From DASQMT01 sp963835735 (GTDB lineage Bacteria > Actinomycetota > Thermoleophilia > Solirubrobacterales > Solirubrobacteraceae): a stretch of DNA of 64,000 bases. The stretch is from NCBI GenBank assembly GCA_963835735.1, contig CAWIGP010000001.1, positions 191,810 to 255,809 on the forward strand, written 5' to 3'. The first letter of the stretch is position 1. Each line of letters starts with the position of its first letter. Shown in pieces: positions 20,618-29,090 of this stretch. The notes beneath the pieces are model-generated. The model had not been told where the DNA came from. It made no database searches and saw only the letters and a program-made list of their open reading frames with translations. Made by a program: the position numbers and the translations under genes.

Positions 20618-22052
20618 TCAGGCGCGCAGCGGCACGCGGGCGCGCACCGTCGTGCCGGCGCCAGGGGAGCTGGTGACGGAGATCGTGCCGCCGAGCGCGT
20701 CGAGCCGATCCACGAGCCCGCGCAGGCCACTGCCGCCGCCCACCGCCGCGCCGCCGACGCCGTCGTCGCTGACGGTCAGCTGCGCCCAGCCGTCGGGGAG
20801 GTCGAGCCGGACATCGGTGACGGCGGCGTGCGCGTGCTTCGCGACGTTGGTGAGCGCCTCGGCCGCGACGTAGTACAGCGCGGCCTCTTGCGCCGGCGGG
20901 AGCCGGTCGCCGAGCTCGGCGTCGATCCGCACCGGGACGGGCGAGCGTGAGGCGAGCGCCTCCAGCGCGGGCTCCAAGCCGCGCTCGGTGAGCACCACGG
21001 GGTGGATGCCGCGGGCCAGCTCGCGCAGCTCGTCGAGCGCCGTGTGCAGCTCGCGCACGCACGTCTCGACCGCGGCGGCCGTGCGCGGCTCGGCGCTCTT
21101 GGCCACCATCCCGAGCGAGATCGCCAGCGCGACGAGCCGCTGCTGAGCTCCGTCGTGCAGGTCGCGCTCGATCCGCCTGCGCGCCTCGTCGGCCGCCTCG
21201 ACGATGCGCGCCCGCGACTCGGTGAGCTGCTGGCGCGCGTCGACGTTGGCGATCGCCTGAGCCACGAGCTCGGCGAATGCGCCCAGCCGCACCTCGGCAT
21301 CGCTCGCGAACGGAGGGCCGACCGATGCCGCCGCGACGGCGCCCCACAGCTCGCCGTCGACGATCACGGGCGCCGCGACGGATGCCCTCACTCCGAGCGA
21401 GCGCAGTTGGGCCGGATAATCGCCCGCGATGCCCTCGTAGGTGTCGACCCGCGTTGGCGCGTGCGTCGCCTGGATCTGCGCGAGCGCGGTCGGCCCGCCG
21501 ATCGTGATCTGCTCGCCGGAGGGGAAGACCCCGAGCCCGGGTGCGGCCCAGTCCGACAACACCGTCGCGAGCCCGGGGCCGTCGTAGCGAGCGAGCATCG
21601 CGGCGTCGGCGTCGAGGTGGCGCGCGACCTCGTGCGTGACAAGGTCCAGCACCTCGCCCGGCCGGTGCTGGCGCGCGACGGTGGTGGCGACGCGGCGCAG
21701 CGCCTGCTGCTCCTCCAGCCGGGCGCGCAGCTCGAGCTGCAGGCGCTCGTTCTCCAGCGACAGCGCGATCGCGTCGCGGACGGGCTCCGGCAGCGCATGC
21801 GGGTCGCGGGCCGGGTTGTGCAGCAAGGCCGCGATGCGGAGGCCGCGGCGCTCGACGATCGTCACGCCCGGCGCGTCGGCGTCGATCTGGCGACGGCGGC
21901 CGCCGGACACGACCCACTCCTCCGCGTCCGGCAGCCAGTACGCGATCTCCGAGGCCCGGATCGCCGAGCACGGTGGCCACGCCGGTGCGCACGTCGCCGG
22001 CGCCGTACGCGAGCTCGGAGAGGAACCTGTCGAGGACGGGAGTGTCGTCCAC
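20618..22052 (-). CDS. GAF-domain sensor histidine kinase, NarL/HisKA_3 type (one frameshift)
   Basis: A GTG at 22052 begins a ~478-residue protein joined across one indel near 21957, where the frame moves to EIAYWLPDAEEWVV. A GAF-like domain (about residues 160-310) contains GEVLDLVTHEVARHL and VRASVAAPVIVDGELWGAVA. The phosphoacceptor helix is RRRIERDLHDGAQQRLVAL, with the His in RDLHDGAQQR. The ATPase part has ALTNVAKHAHA (N box) and VSDDGVGGAAVGGGSGLRGL. There is no membrane segment, so it is a cytosolic sensor. No response regulator gene is adjacent, so its partner is unknown; the usual partner is a LuxR-type regulator. It is divergent from the small secreted gene at 22105. Confidence 0.9.
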
Positions 22053-22091
22053 AGGCGCTCATGGTCCCAGCGGACGCAAGGCCGGGCGCCC

Positions 22092-22097
22092 TAAGCT
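22092..22097 (+). promoter_or_regulatory. Leaderless-type -10 box (TAAGCT)
   Basis: TAAGCT ends 7 nt before ATG 22105, which is the spacing expected for a leaderless transcript. It also decides the start codon over the in-frame alternatives at 22114 and 22117. Confidence 0.5.
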
Positions 22098-22104
22098 GCC
22101 GCGC

Positions 22105-22479
22105 ATGCCGTTGATGATGCTTTTCGCCGCGCTGCTGCTCGCGGCCGTCGCACCGTCGACCGCTATCGCGGACCACGTCTCATGCCCGGTCGGCCATTAC
22201 CTGCCGGGGATCGAGCGGGGCGAGCCGCAGATCAGCAAGCTGAGTGCGCACAACCTCCCCCGCAGGACCGACAGCTACGCGCCACGCTGCCTGGTGGCCG
22301 AGGCGATCGTGAGCGAGATCCAGCTCAACTACGACGGCGGCGAGCTCCCGGCGCGGCTGAACGTGTACGGCGCGCGCTGGGGCGGCGGGCGCTGGCGCTG
22401 CGAATACCCCGAGGGTCGCGCGGTCTGCCGCAGGATCGGCAAGCCGCGGCGCCGGGTCACGATGAACCTTCAGACCTAG
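22105..22479 (+). CDS. Small secreted protein with four cysteines
   Basis: 124 residues with a signal peptide (MPLMMLFAALLLAAVAPSTA, cleaved near IADH). The mature part has four cysteines (HVSCPVGHY, APRCLVAEA, RWRCEYPEG, AVCRRIGK), probably forming two disulfides after export. It is rich in Tyr, Arg and Gly. I do not recognise a family. It lies 16 nt before the cysK start but has its own -10 box, and cysK has another, so they need not be co-transcribed. Confidence 0.75.
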   Translation: MPLMMLFAALLLAAVAPSTAIADHVSCPVGHYLPGIERGEPQISKLSAHNLPRRTDSYAPRCLVAEAIVSEIQLNYDGGELPARLNVYGARWGGGRWRCEYPEGRAVCRRIGKPRRRVTMNLQT

Positions 22480-22480
22480 C

Positions 22481-22486
22481 TACGCT
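22481..22486 (+). promoter_or_regulatory. Leaderless-type -10 box (TACGCT) for the cysK operon
   Basis: TACGCT ends 9 nt before the cysK ATG, just after the stop of the small secreted gene. No Shine-Dalgarno is present. It would drive cysK, the esterase, tusA-like, moeB-like and probably cysE. Confidence 0.45.
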
Positions 22487-22495
22487 GTAGCCCGA

Positions 22496-23446
22496 ATGTC
22501 CACAATCCCGGTCAACATTGCCGATCACGTCGGGCGCACCCCGATGGTGCAGCTCACGCGCACCCTGCCCGAGGGCACGCGCGCGGGCCTGTTCGCCAAG
22601 CTCGAGATGCTCAACCCGGGCGGCTCGGTGAAGGACCGGATCGGCGTCGCGATGATCGACGCCGCCGAGCGGGAGGGGCGGATCGAGCCCGGCCGCACGA
22701 CGATCGTCGAGGCCACGAGCGGCAACACCGGTATCGCGCTGGCGTTCGTGTGCGCGGCCAAGGGCTACGACCTCATCCTCACGCTGCCGCAGGGGATGAG
22801 CCGCGAGCGCGAGGGGCTGCTGCGGCTCTACGGCGCCCAGTTCCACATCACCGAGTCGCTCGGCGGCATGAACGAGGCGGTCGCCGCGGCGCAGGCGCTC
22901 GCGCGCGACGCCGACTTCTGGCTCCCCGACCAGTTCTCCAACCCCGCCAATCCCGAGGCCCACTACCGCGGCACCGGCCCGGAGATCTGGGAGGCGATGG
23001 GGGAGGAGGTCGACTGCCTGGTCGCCGGCGTCGGCACCGGCGGCACGATCACCGGCGCCGGCCGCTACCTGAAGGAACGCAACCCGCGCTGCCGTGTGAT
23101 CGCCGTCGAGCCGGCATCGTCGCCGGTGCTGTCGGGCGGCCGTCCCGGCCCGCACAAGCTCCAGGGCATCGGCGCGGGCTTCGTCCCGCCGGTGCTCGAT
23201 CGCAGCCTGGTCGACGAGATCATCCCGGTCGACGACGAGGACGCGCTCGAGACCGCTCGGTTCGTCGCCCGGCGCGAGGGCGTGCTGGCCGGGATCTCCG
23301 CGGGCGCGGCGCTGTGGGCCGCGATGGAGGTCGCGACGCGCGACGACGCGCCGCTGCGGATCGCGGTCGTGCTGCCGGACTCCGGTGAGCGCTACGTGTC
23401 GACGCCGTTCTTCGCCCCCGAGGCCCCCGCTACGCTGCGGGCGTGA
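22496..23446 (+). CDS. cysK: Cysteine synthase (O-acetylserine sulfhydrylase)
   Basis: A PLP enzyme of 316 residues that makes cysteine from O-acetylserine and sulfide. The PLP lysine is in NPGGSVKDRIGVAMID (about residue 43). The substrate loop TSGNTGIALAFVCAAKGYDL and the phosphate-binding GVGTGGTITGAGRYLKERN are present. GISAGAALWAAMEVA near the end fits the PLP-ring site. It is the first gene of a tight operon that ends with cysE, whose product supplies O-acetylserine. CysK and CysE commonly form a complex through the CysE C-terminal Ile; here CysE ends in Gly, so that contact is not predicted. The Rrf2 gene upstream may regulate it. Confidence 0.95.
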   Translation: MSTIPVNIADHVGRTPMVQLTRTLPEGTRAGLFAKLEMLNPGGSVKDRIGVAMIDAAEREGRIEPGRTTIVEATSGNTGIALAFVCAAKGYDLILTLPQGMSREREGLLRLYGAQFHITESLGGMNEAVAAAQALARDADFWLPDQFSNPANPEAHYRGTGPEIWEAMGEEVDCLVAGVGTGGTITGAGRYLKERNPRCRVIAVEPASSPVLSGGRPGPHKLQGIGAGFVPPVLDRSLVDEIIPVDDEDALETARFVARREGVLAGISAGAALWAAMEVATRDDAPLRIAVVLPDSGERYVSTPFFAPEAPATLRA

Positions 23447-24501
23447 GCCTGCGCGAGCGAGACGGCGCCGCCGGCGCGCCCTGGGACCGCCCGCTTCACG
23501 GCACGCTCGACAGCCTGGTGGTCGAGAGCGACCTGCTCGCGGGCAACCCGCTCGGCGACCCCGCGCACCGGCCGCTCTGGGTGTACCTGCCGCCGGGGGT
23601 CGAGCGCGACCACCCCAAGCCACTGCCCTCGGTGTACGTGATCCAGGGCTACACCGGCCAGGTCGACATGTGGGCCAACCGGGTCGCGTACGAGCCGACG
23701 TTCCTGGAGCGGCTCGACCATCTCTTCGCGTCGGGCAACTGCCCCGACGCCGTCGTCGTGATGGTCGACGCCTGGACCAGCTACGGCGGCTCGCAGTTCG
23801 TCGACTCCGCCTCGACCGGCCCTTACATGTCCTACCTGTGCAACGAGGTCGTCGCGTTCGTCGACGACCGCTACCCCACGCGCGCGCATCGCGATCACCG
23901 CGGGCTGACGGGGAAGTCGTCCGGCGGCTACGGCGCGATGGTCGTGCCGATGCTCCGCCCGGACGTGTTCGGCGCGCTCGCGTCGCACGCCGGGGATGCG
24001 CTGTTCGAGGTCTGCCACCTGCCGGACATGCCGGCGGTCGCCCGCCGGCTGCGCGACGACTTCGAGGGCAGCTACGAGGTGTTCTTCGAGCGCCTCGCGG
24101 CGGCCGAGCACTTCGAGTTCGAGCGCCTCGGAGGACCGCTGGAGAAGTACGGCTGCGCGGCCTGTTACTCGCCCGACCCGGCGGCGCCGGGCAAGGCGCT
24201 GCTGCCGTTCGAGATCGAGACCGGCCGCCTGATCGACGACGTCTGGCAGCAGTGGCTCGACTGGGATCCGGTGCGGCTGGCGCCCGCCCACGCGGACGCG
24301 CTGCGCTCGATGAAGCGGATCTACCTCGACGCCGGCAAGCAGGACGAGTACTACCTCGACCTCGGCGCGACGGCGTTCGCGCAGGAGGTGGAGAAGGCCG
24401 GCGCGACCTGCACGCTGGAGCTGTTCGACGGCAAGCACGGCGGGATCGGCTACCGCTACCCCGGCGCGATCCGCGAGCTCGTGATCGCGCTCGCCGTGTG
24501 A
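23443..24501 (+). CDS. Esterase-family alpha/beta hydrolase
   Basis: 352 residues starting at GTG 23443, which overlaps the cysK stop by four bases (GTGA), so translation is coupled. The fold is that of the putative esterase family (esterase D / enterochelin-esterase-like): RPLWVYLPPGVERDH, VYVIQGYTGQVDMW, and the nucleophile elbow TGKSSGGYGAMV with Ser in GKSSGG. The late HGG motif (GKHGGIGYRY) carries the likely catalytic His. The natural substrate is unknown. Its place between cysteine genes may mean a role in thiol-ester chemistry, but this is only context. Confidence 0.8.
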   Translation: MSLRERDGAAGAPWDRPLHGTLDSLVVESDLLAGNPLGDPAHRPLWVYLPPGVERDHPKPLPSVYVIQGYTGQVDMWANRVAYEPTFLERLDHLFASGNCPDAVVVMVDAWTSYGGSQFVDSASTGPYMSYLCNEVVAFVDDRYPTRAHRDHRGLTGKSSGGYGAMVVPMLRPDVFGALASHAGDALFEVCHLPDMPAVARRLRDDFEGSYEVFFERLAAAEHFEFERLGGPLEKYGCAACYSPDPAAPGKALLPFEIETGRLIDDVWQQWLDWDPVRLAPAHADALRSMKRIYLDAGKQDEYYLDLGATAFAQEVEKAGATCTLELFDGKHGGIGYRYPGAIRELVIALAV

Positions 24502-24505
24502 CGCC

Positions 24506-24709
24506 GTGCGCACGCTCGACATCACCGCGCTCACCTGCCCGATGACCTGGGTGCGCACCAAGCTCGAGCTGGAGCGGATGGCGGCGGGCGAGGCGCTCGA
24601 GGTGCGCTGCCGGCCGGGCGAGGCGCTCGAGAACGTGCCGCGCTCGGCGCGCGAGGCCGGCCATGCCGTCAGCGTCGAGGGAACCGTGATCAGGATCGTG
24701 CGCGGATGA
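24506..24709 (+). CDS. TusA/SirA-family sulfur-carrier protein
   Basis: 67 residues from GTG 24506, four bases after the esterase stop. The family motif is ALTCPMTWVRTKLELERM, with the CP pair at residues 11-12 where TusA proteins carry persulfide sulfur. The rest (GEALEVRCRPGEALENVPRS, ending GTVIRIVRG) fits the two-layer TusA fold. In E. coli TusA passes sulfur to tRNA modification. In this operon, beside an E1-like enzyme and cysteine synthase, it may feed sulfur to or from cysteine metabolism; that assignment is inferred from neighbours. Confidence 0.85.
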   Translation: MRTLDITALTCPMTWVRTKLELERMAAGEALEVRCRPGEALENVPRSAREAGHAVSVEGTVIRIVRG

Positions 24710-25539
24710 GCAGCAGCCGGCGCGGATTCCTGCGCGACCTCGCGTCGGCGGTGACGCCGGCGAAGGAGGAGGCCGACGCGCCGCCGCCGCCCGCCGACCT
24801 GACCGATGCGGAGATCGAGCGCTACTCGCGCCAGCTCGTGCTGCCCGAGTGGGGCGCGGCGGCGCAGCTGGCGATGTCGGAGGCGAGCGTGCTCGTGATC
24901 GGCGCGGGGGCGCTCGGCTCGCCGGTCGCGCTGTACCTCGCCGGCGCCGGCGCCGGCCGGATCGGGCTGGTCGACGACGACGCGGTCGAGCTGTCCAACC
25001 TGCACCGCCAGCTGCTGCACTTCACGCCAGACCTCGGCGTGGCCAAGGCCGAGAGCGCGGCGGCCAAGCTGCGCTACCTCAACCCCGAAGTGATCGTCGA
25101 GCCGTACCAGATGCATGTCGGCGCGGACAACGCCGGTGCGCTGGTCGAGGGCCAGGACCTGATCGTCGACTGCTCGGACTCGTTCGCCACCCGCTATGCG
25201 GTCAACGCCGCCTGCTGCGCCGCGCGCGTGCCGCTGGTCGAGGCCGGCGTGCTCGGCATGTCGGGGCTCGTGATGAGCGTCAAGCCCGGGCGGACGGCGT
25301 GCTACCGCTGCGCGTTCCCCGCGCCGCCGGCCGACGCACCGCGCTGCGCCGACGCAGGGGTGCTCGGTCCGGCGGCGGGTGTGATCGGCTCGCTGCAGGC
25401 GCTCGAGGCGATGAAGCTCCTGACCGGCGTGGCGCCCGCGATCGCGGACGGCTTCCTGCAGGTCGACCTCGCGTCGGCGCAGTTCCTGCGCGTGAACGTG
25501 TCGCGCCGTGCCGACTGCCCGGACTGCGCAGAGGTCTAG
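24706..25539 (+). CDS. MoeB/ThiF/HesA-family E1-like adenylyltransferase
   Basis: 277 residues; the ATG at 24706 overlaps the tusA-like stop (ATGA). It has an unusual ~35-residue N-terminal extension rich in Ala and Pro. The nucleotide-binding loop is VLVIGAGALGSPVALYLAGA and the Arg-finger segment is ERYSRQLVLPEWG. The ATP/substrate segment VDDDAVELSNLHRQLLH follows. Zinc ligands are the pairs CYRC and CPDC. Family members adenylate the C-terminus of ubiquitin-like sulfur carriers (ThiS, MoaD, CysO). No ThiS-like protein ending in GG is encoded nearby, and TusA lacks that tail, so the substrate is open. Confidence 0.88.
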   Translation: MSSSRRGFLRDLASAVTPAKEEADAPPPPADLTDAEIERYSRQLVLPEWGAAAQLAMSEASVLVIGAGALGSPVALYLAGAGAGRIGLVDDDAVELSNLHRQLLHFTPDLGVAKAESAAAKLRYLNPEVIVEPYQMHVGADNAGALVEGQDLIVDCSDSFATRYAVNAACCAARVPLVEAGVLGMSGLVMSVKPGRTACYRCAFPAPPADAPRCADAGVLGPAAGVIGSLQALEAMKLLTGVAPAIADGFLQVDLASAQFLRVNVSRRADCPDCAEV

Positions 25540-25564
25540 GATCCCTCTGGTGTTGGGAGTCACC

Positions 25565-26281
25565 GTGCGCCGCGTGGCGCGTGAGGTCAAGCGGGACGTG
25601 GCCGCCGCGCACGATCGCGATCCGGCCGCGCGCGGCGTCGCCACGGCGCAGATCCTCGCCGCCTGGCCGGGCGTGCAGGCGCTACTCGCGCACCGACTCG
25701 CGCACGCGTTGTGCGAGCACCGGATGACCGGCGTCGCGCGCATGCTCGCGCTGGTCTCGCGCTCGATCACGAACATCGAGATCCACCCCCGGGCTCAGAT
25801 CGGCGACGGGCTGTTCATCGATCACGGCACGGGCGTCGTGATCGGTGAGACTGCCGACGTCGGCGACGACGTGACGATCTATCAGGGCGTGACGCTCGGC
25901 GGCACCGGCTTCGCCACGGGCAAGCGCCATCCGACGGTCGAGGACAACGTGACGATCGGCTCCGGCGCAAAGCTGCTCGGGCCGATCACGATCGGCCACG
26001 GCTCCAAGATCGGCGCAAACTCGGTCGTGATCCACGACGTGCCGCCGAACTCCACGGTCGTCGGCGTTCCCGGGCATCCAGTGCGGGTCGAGGGCGTGCG
26101 GCCCGAGGGTCCCGACGCCGACTGGGCGCACCTGCCCGATCCGGTCGCGGACGCGTTCAACAAGCTCTCGGCGCGCGTCGCTGAGCTCGAGAAACGACTG
26201 GCGGAGGCCGAGGGGGCGCCCGCTCCCGCCGACGTCGTCCCGCTGCGCCACCGGCGCGGCCCGAACCCGGCTGGAGGCTGA
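25565..26281 (+). CDS. cysE: Serine O-acetyltransferase
   Basis: This enzyme makes O-acetylserine for CysK. About 238 residues with the left-handed beta-helix hexapeptide repeats (IEIHPRAQIGDGLFIDHGTG, VIGETADVGDDVTIYQGVTL) and the active-site segment GGTGFATGKRHPTVEDNV. GTG 25565 was chosen because GGGAG precedes it by five bases; GTG 25550, closer to the moeB stop, is an alternative. A long coiled-coil-like tail (FNKLSARVAELEKRLAEAEG) extends beyond the usual end and finishes Gly-Gly, without the Ile used to bind CysK. It closes the cys operon. Confidence 0.92.
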   Translation: MRRVAREVKRDVAAAHDRDPAARGVATAQILAAWPGVQALLAHRLAHALCEHRMTGVARMLALVSRSITNIEIHPRAQIGDGLFIDHGTGVVIGETADVGDDVTIYQGVTLGGTGFATGKRHPTVEDNVTIGSGAKLLGPITIGHGSKIGANSVVIHDVPPNSTVVGVPGHPVRVEGVRPEGPDADWAHLPDPVADAFNKLSARVAELEKRLAEAEGAPAPADVVPLRHRRGPNPAGG

Positions 26282-26287
26282 GCGCCG

Positions 26288-26734
26288 ATGCGCGGGGAGA
26301 GCACCGTGACGATCGGCAAGGAGCCCGCGGACGTGTTCCCGTGGCTCGTCGAGGTCGACAAGGTGCCGCAGTGGATGAGCGGGCTGCAGCGCTACGAGCC
26401 GTTCGACCCGGGTCCGCTGCACGTCGGCTCGCGCATCCGCCAAGAGCTGATCGTCAGCGGGTATCACCTGCACCTCGAGCTGGAGGTCGCCGAGCTCGAC
26501 GCACCGCGGCGAGCGGTGCTGCGCTTCGAGGGCTCCGGCTTCAGGGCCGCCAACGAGTACACGTTGAGCGAGGCCGCCGGCGGCGCTCGCGTCACCTGGG
26601 TGGTCAGCGGCGACGCGACGTCGTTCAAGGCGAGGCTGATCGCACCGATGGTCCAGTCCAAGCTGCAGGAGAAGCACGACAGCGATCTGGCCCGGCTGCG
26701 CGCGCTGCTCGACGGCGAAGCCGCGGCGGCCTGA
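26288..26734 (+). CDS. SRPBCC-family (polyketide cyclase/START-like) protein
   Basis: 148 residues. The order of elements is typical of SRPBCC proteins: a first strand and helix (ESTVTIGKEPADVFPWLVEV, PQWMSGLQRYEPFD), a beta-sheet with VGSRIRQELIVSGYHLHLEL, then VTWVVSGDATSFKARLIAPM and a C-terminal amphipathic helix QSKLQEKHDSDLARLRALL. These form a deep pocket for a hydrophobic ligand. The ligand is unknown. It starts 6 nt after cysE and is followed 1 nt later by the next gene, so all may be one transcript. Confidence 0.82.
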   Translation: MRGESTVTIGKEPADVFPWLVEVDKVPQWMSGLQRYEPFDPGPLHVGSRIRQELIVSGYHLHLELEVAELDAPRRAVLRFEGSGFRAANEYTLSEAAGGARVTWVVSGDATSFKARLIAPMVQSKLQEKHDSDLARLRALLDGEAAAA

Positions 26735-26735
26735 G

Positions 26736-28013
26736 ATGCGCCGCGCACTGCTCCTGCTCCCGCTGCTGCTCCTGCTGACGGTCCCGTCCGCGGCGCAGGC
26801 AGGCGAGCTGATCGACCGCGCGGTCGACGGGCTCCGGAGCGACAACGTCTACGTCGATCCCGAGGCCGACCCGACGCTGACCGACGCGCAGGCCGACGGG
26901 CTGCGCAACCGCATCGCCGACGACCGTGCCGGCCCCATGTACGTCGTGGTCGCGCCGAGCGCGATCAGCGGCGAGGCAGGCGGTGACGCCGGAGCCGCGC
27001 TGCGCGAGATCGGGGTGGCATTGGACCGGCCGGGCACGTATGTGATCGCCGCGGGGCGCAGCGTCCGCGCGCTCGCCAGCCAGGGGGTCCTGCCGGAGGG
27101 CGAGGCGGGCGACCTCGCCGCCGAGGCGGTCGACGCGGGCGGGCCGGACCTCGACGCGATCCTGCTCGACTTCACCGACCGCGTCGGCGAGGCGCGCGCC
27201 GGCGGCGGCGACGACGGCGAGGGCTCCGTGGTCGGCGGCCTGGTGCTGCTCGGTCTGCTCGGGGCGGGCGGCACGGCGCTGTTCGTGTCGAGCCGCCGCA
27301 AGCGCGCCCGGAACGCGGCCGAGTTCGAGGAGGCGAAGCGCAACGCGCGCGACGACCTCGTCGCGCTCGGCGACGACATCCGGGCGCTCGACCTCGACGT
27401 GCAGATGCCGGACGCCGACCCGCAGGCCAAGGCCGACTACGACCATGCGGTCACGCGCTACACCGAGGCCGAGGAGCGGTGGGAGCTCGCCCGCAGGCCG
27501 CAGGAGCTCGCGCCCGTGTCGGAGGCGCTCGAGGAGGGCCGCTGGGCGATGGCCTCGGCGAAGGCGCGGTTCGGGGGCGAGACGCCGCCCGAGCGCCGCC
27601 CGCCGTGCTTCTTCGACCCGCGTCACGGGCCGTCGGCGCGCGACGTGATGTGGTCGCCGCCGTTCGGCGAGCCGCGCGAGGTTCCAGCCTGCGAGGCCGA
27701 CGCGCAGCGCGTCGAGCGCGGCGAGGACCCGCACACGCGCGAGGTCGAGTGGGACGGTCGGCGGGTGCCGTACTGGCAGGCCGGACCGGCGTACGCGCCG
27801 TTCGCCGGCGGCTTCTTCGGCGGCTACGGCGGGGGGTTGCTGCCGGGACTCCTGATCGGCTCGCTGCTCGGCGGGGCGATGGCGCCGGGCGCGGCGTATG
27901 GCGACCAGTCCGGCGGCGGGGACTTCGGCGGCGGCGACTTCGGCGGCGGCATGGGTGGGGACTTCGGCGGGGGGTTCGGCGGCGGCGACTTCGGCGGCGG
28001 CGGCGATTTCTGA
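26736..28013 (+). CDS. Membrane protein with glycine-rich C-terminus
   Basis: 425 residues. It has a signal peptide (RRALLLLPLLLLLTVPSAAQA), an extracytoplasmic domain of about 140 residues with acidic stretches (VDPEADPTLTDAQADGL), and one membrane helix at about residues 165-182 (VVGGLVLLGLLGAGGTALFV). Next comes an Arg/Lys-rich turn and a charged cytosolic helical part (AAEFEEAKRNARDDLVALGD). A Cys-containing segment (PPCFFDPRHGP) precedes a hydrophobic Gly-rich stretch and a tail of GGGDFGG-type repeats. I do not recognise the family. The low-complexity tail suggests self-association. It may share a transcript with the SRPBCC gene. Confidence 0.75.
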   Translation: MRRALLLLPLLLLLTVPSAAQAGELIDRAVDGLRSDNVYVDPEADPTLTDAQADGLRNRIADDRAGPMYVVVAPSAISGEAGGDAGAALREIGVALDRPGTYVIAAGRSVRALASQGVLPEGEAGDLAAEAVDAGGPDLDAILLDFTDRVGEARAGGGDDGEGSVVGGLVLLGLLGAGGTALFVSSRRKRARNAAEFEEAKRNARDDLVALGDDIRALDLDVQMPDADPQAKADYDHAVTRYTEAEERWELARRPQELAPVSEALEEGRWAMASAKARFGGETPPERRPPCFFDPRHGPSARDVMWSPPFGEPREVPACEADAQRVERGEDPHTREVEWDGRRVPYWQAGPAYAPFAGGFFGGYGGGLLPGLLIGSLLGGAMAPGAAYGDQSGGGDFGGGDFGGGMGGDFGGGFGGGDFGGGGDF

Positions 28014-28133
28014 CGGCTCGTGCCGCCGGGCCGGCGGCGCGCGGCGGACGGGGTTGCTCGGATCACACCTAGGTGCCCTGCACGCGCCCGTGCCCGGCGT
28101 GGATGCTTCCGCGCGACCTCACGGGGAGACGCG

Positions 28134-29090
28134 ATGCCAGCCGTTCGACACACGCGCGCGCCGCTCGGCGCGCTGCTCGCAGCCATGATCGTGCTCGGTG
28201 CGGCAGCGCCCGCGCCGGCATTCGAGTTCAAGCCCTCGTGGGGCTACGCGTACATCGACGACCGGCCGTTCCAGGAACCGTCCGGCGCGTTCCTGCCGAG
28301 CACGCAGGCCTTCCCGCGCGGATTCGTGCGGGACGTCGGGCCACCGGACGGCAAGGACGTCCGCATCCGCGTGTGGGCGTTCGACTCCAACGGCGATCCG
28401 CTCGCGCACTACGACGTCGACGAGGGCGACTTCCAGAACAAGGCGTTCGACCGGCGCCTCGACGTCAGCCCCGGCGTGATCCCGTACATGCGCTTCGACT
28501 TCTGCGTCTTCAACAGCAGCGGCATCACGTGCCTGCCCTCGCACTACATCGGCCGCCCGGACCCGCCGTCCCCGCCCGGCGACGATCGGCTGCCGGGTGG
28601 CGATCCCTCGCCGGCGGACGCCGATGCCGACGGCCACCTGCCCCCGGCGGATTGCGACAACACGAACTCGCGCATACACCCGGGCGCGCCCGAGATCGCC
28701 GGCAACGGCATCGACGACGACTGCGCCGCGGGTGACCGGCCCGGCAAGGTGTCGGCTGCGATCCAGAGCGCCTGGTCGGTCAAGGGCCGGCGCACGCGCC
28801 TGACCAAGCTGCGCGTGCTGGACGCGGCGCCGGGCTCCGCCGTGGACATCGCCTGTCTCGGGCGTGGCTGCCCGTTCAAGTCCCGCTCCTTCGGCGTCGG
28901 CGCCAACGGCACGCTCGGGCTCACCCGGCTGTTCACGCGCAAGCTACGACCCGGCGCCGCGCTCGAGATCCGCATCACCGCGCCGAACGCGATCGGCAAG
29001 TTCGTCCGCTACCGGATCCGGCGCGATCGGCTGCCCGAGCTGCGGCGCTCGTGCGTGCCACCCGGCGCGACCGACCCGGCCCGCTGCTGA
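28134..29090 (+). CDS. Secreted protein with MopE-type metal-binding repeat
   Basis: 318 residues; ATG 28134 follows the sequence GGGGAG by five bases. Signal peptide: APLGALLAAMIVLGAAAPAPA. An N-terminal domain of ~130 residues is unknown. Residues ~162-195 read DADADGHLPPADCDNTNSRI followed by HPGAPEIAGNGIDDDCAAGD. This matches the repeat of the copper-binding MopE family, where Asp-rich loops and two Cys bind calcium or copper. The C-terminal part (WSVKGRRTRLTKLRVLDAAP, CLGRGCPFKSRSF) is a beta domain common in secreted Solirubrobacter-type proteins. Its end overlaps the convergent gene by 82 nt. Confidence 0.8.
   Translation: MPAVRHTRAPLGALLAAMIVLGAAAPAPAFEFKPSWGYAYIDDRPFQEPSGAFLPSTQAFPRGFVRDVGPPDGKDVRIRVWAFDSNGDPLAHYDVDEGDFQNKAFDRRLDVSPGVIPYMRFDFCVFNSSGITCLPSHYIGRPDPPSPPGDDRLPGGDPSPADADADGHLPPADCDNTNSRIHPGAPEIAGNGIDDDCAAGDRPGKVSAAIQSAWSVKGRRTRLTKLRVLDAAPGSAVDIACLGRGCPFKSRSFGVGANGTLGLTRLFTRKLRPGAALEIRITAPNAIGKFVRYRIRRDRLPELRRSCVPPGATDPARC

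Noticed and set aside
25550..25552. GTG as the cysE start
   Set aside because: It is in frame but GTG 25565 has a better-placed GGGAG. The first five residues would add nothing recognisable. It remains possible.
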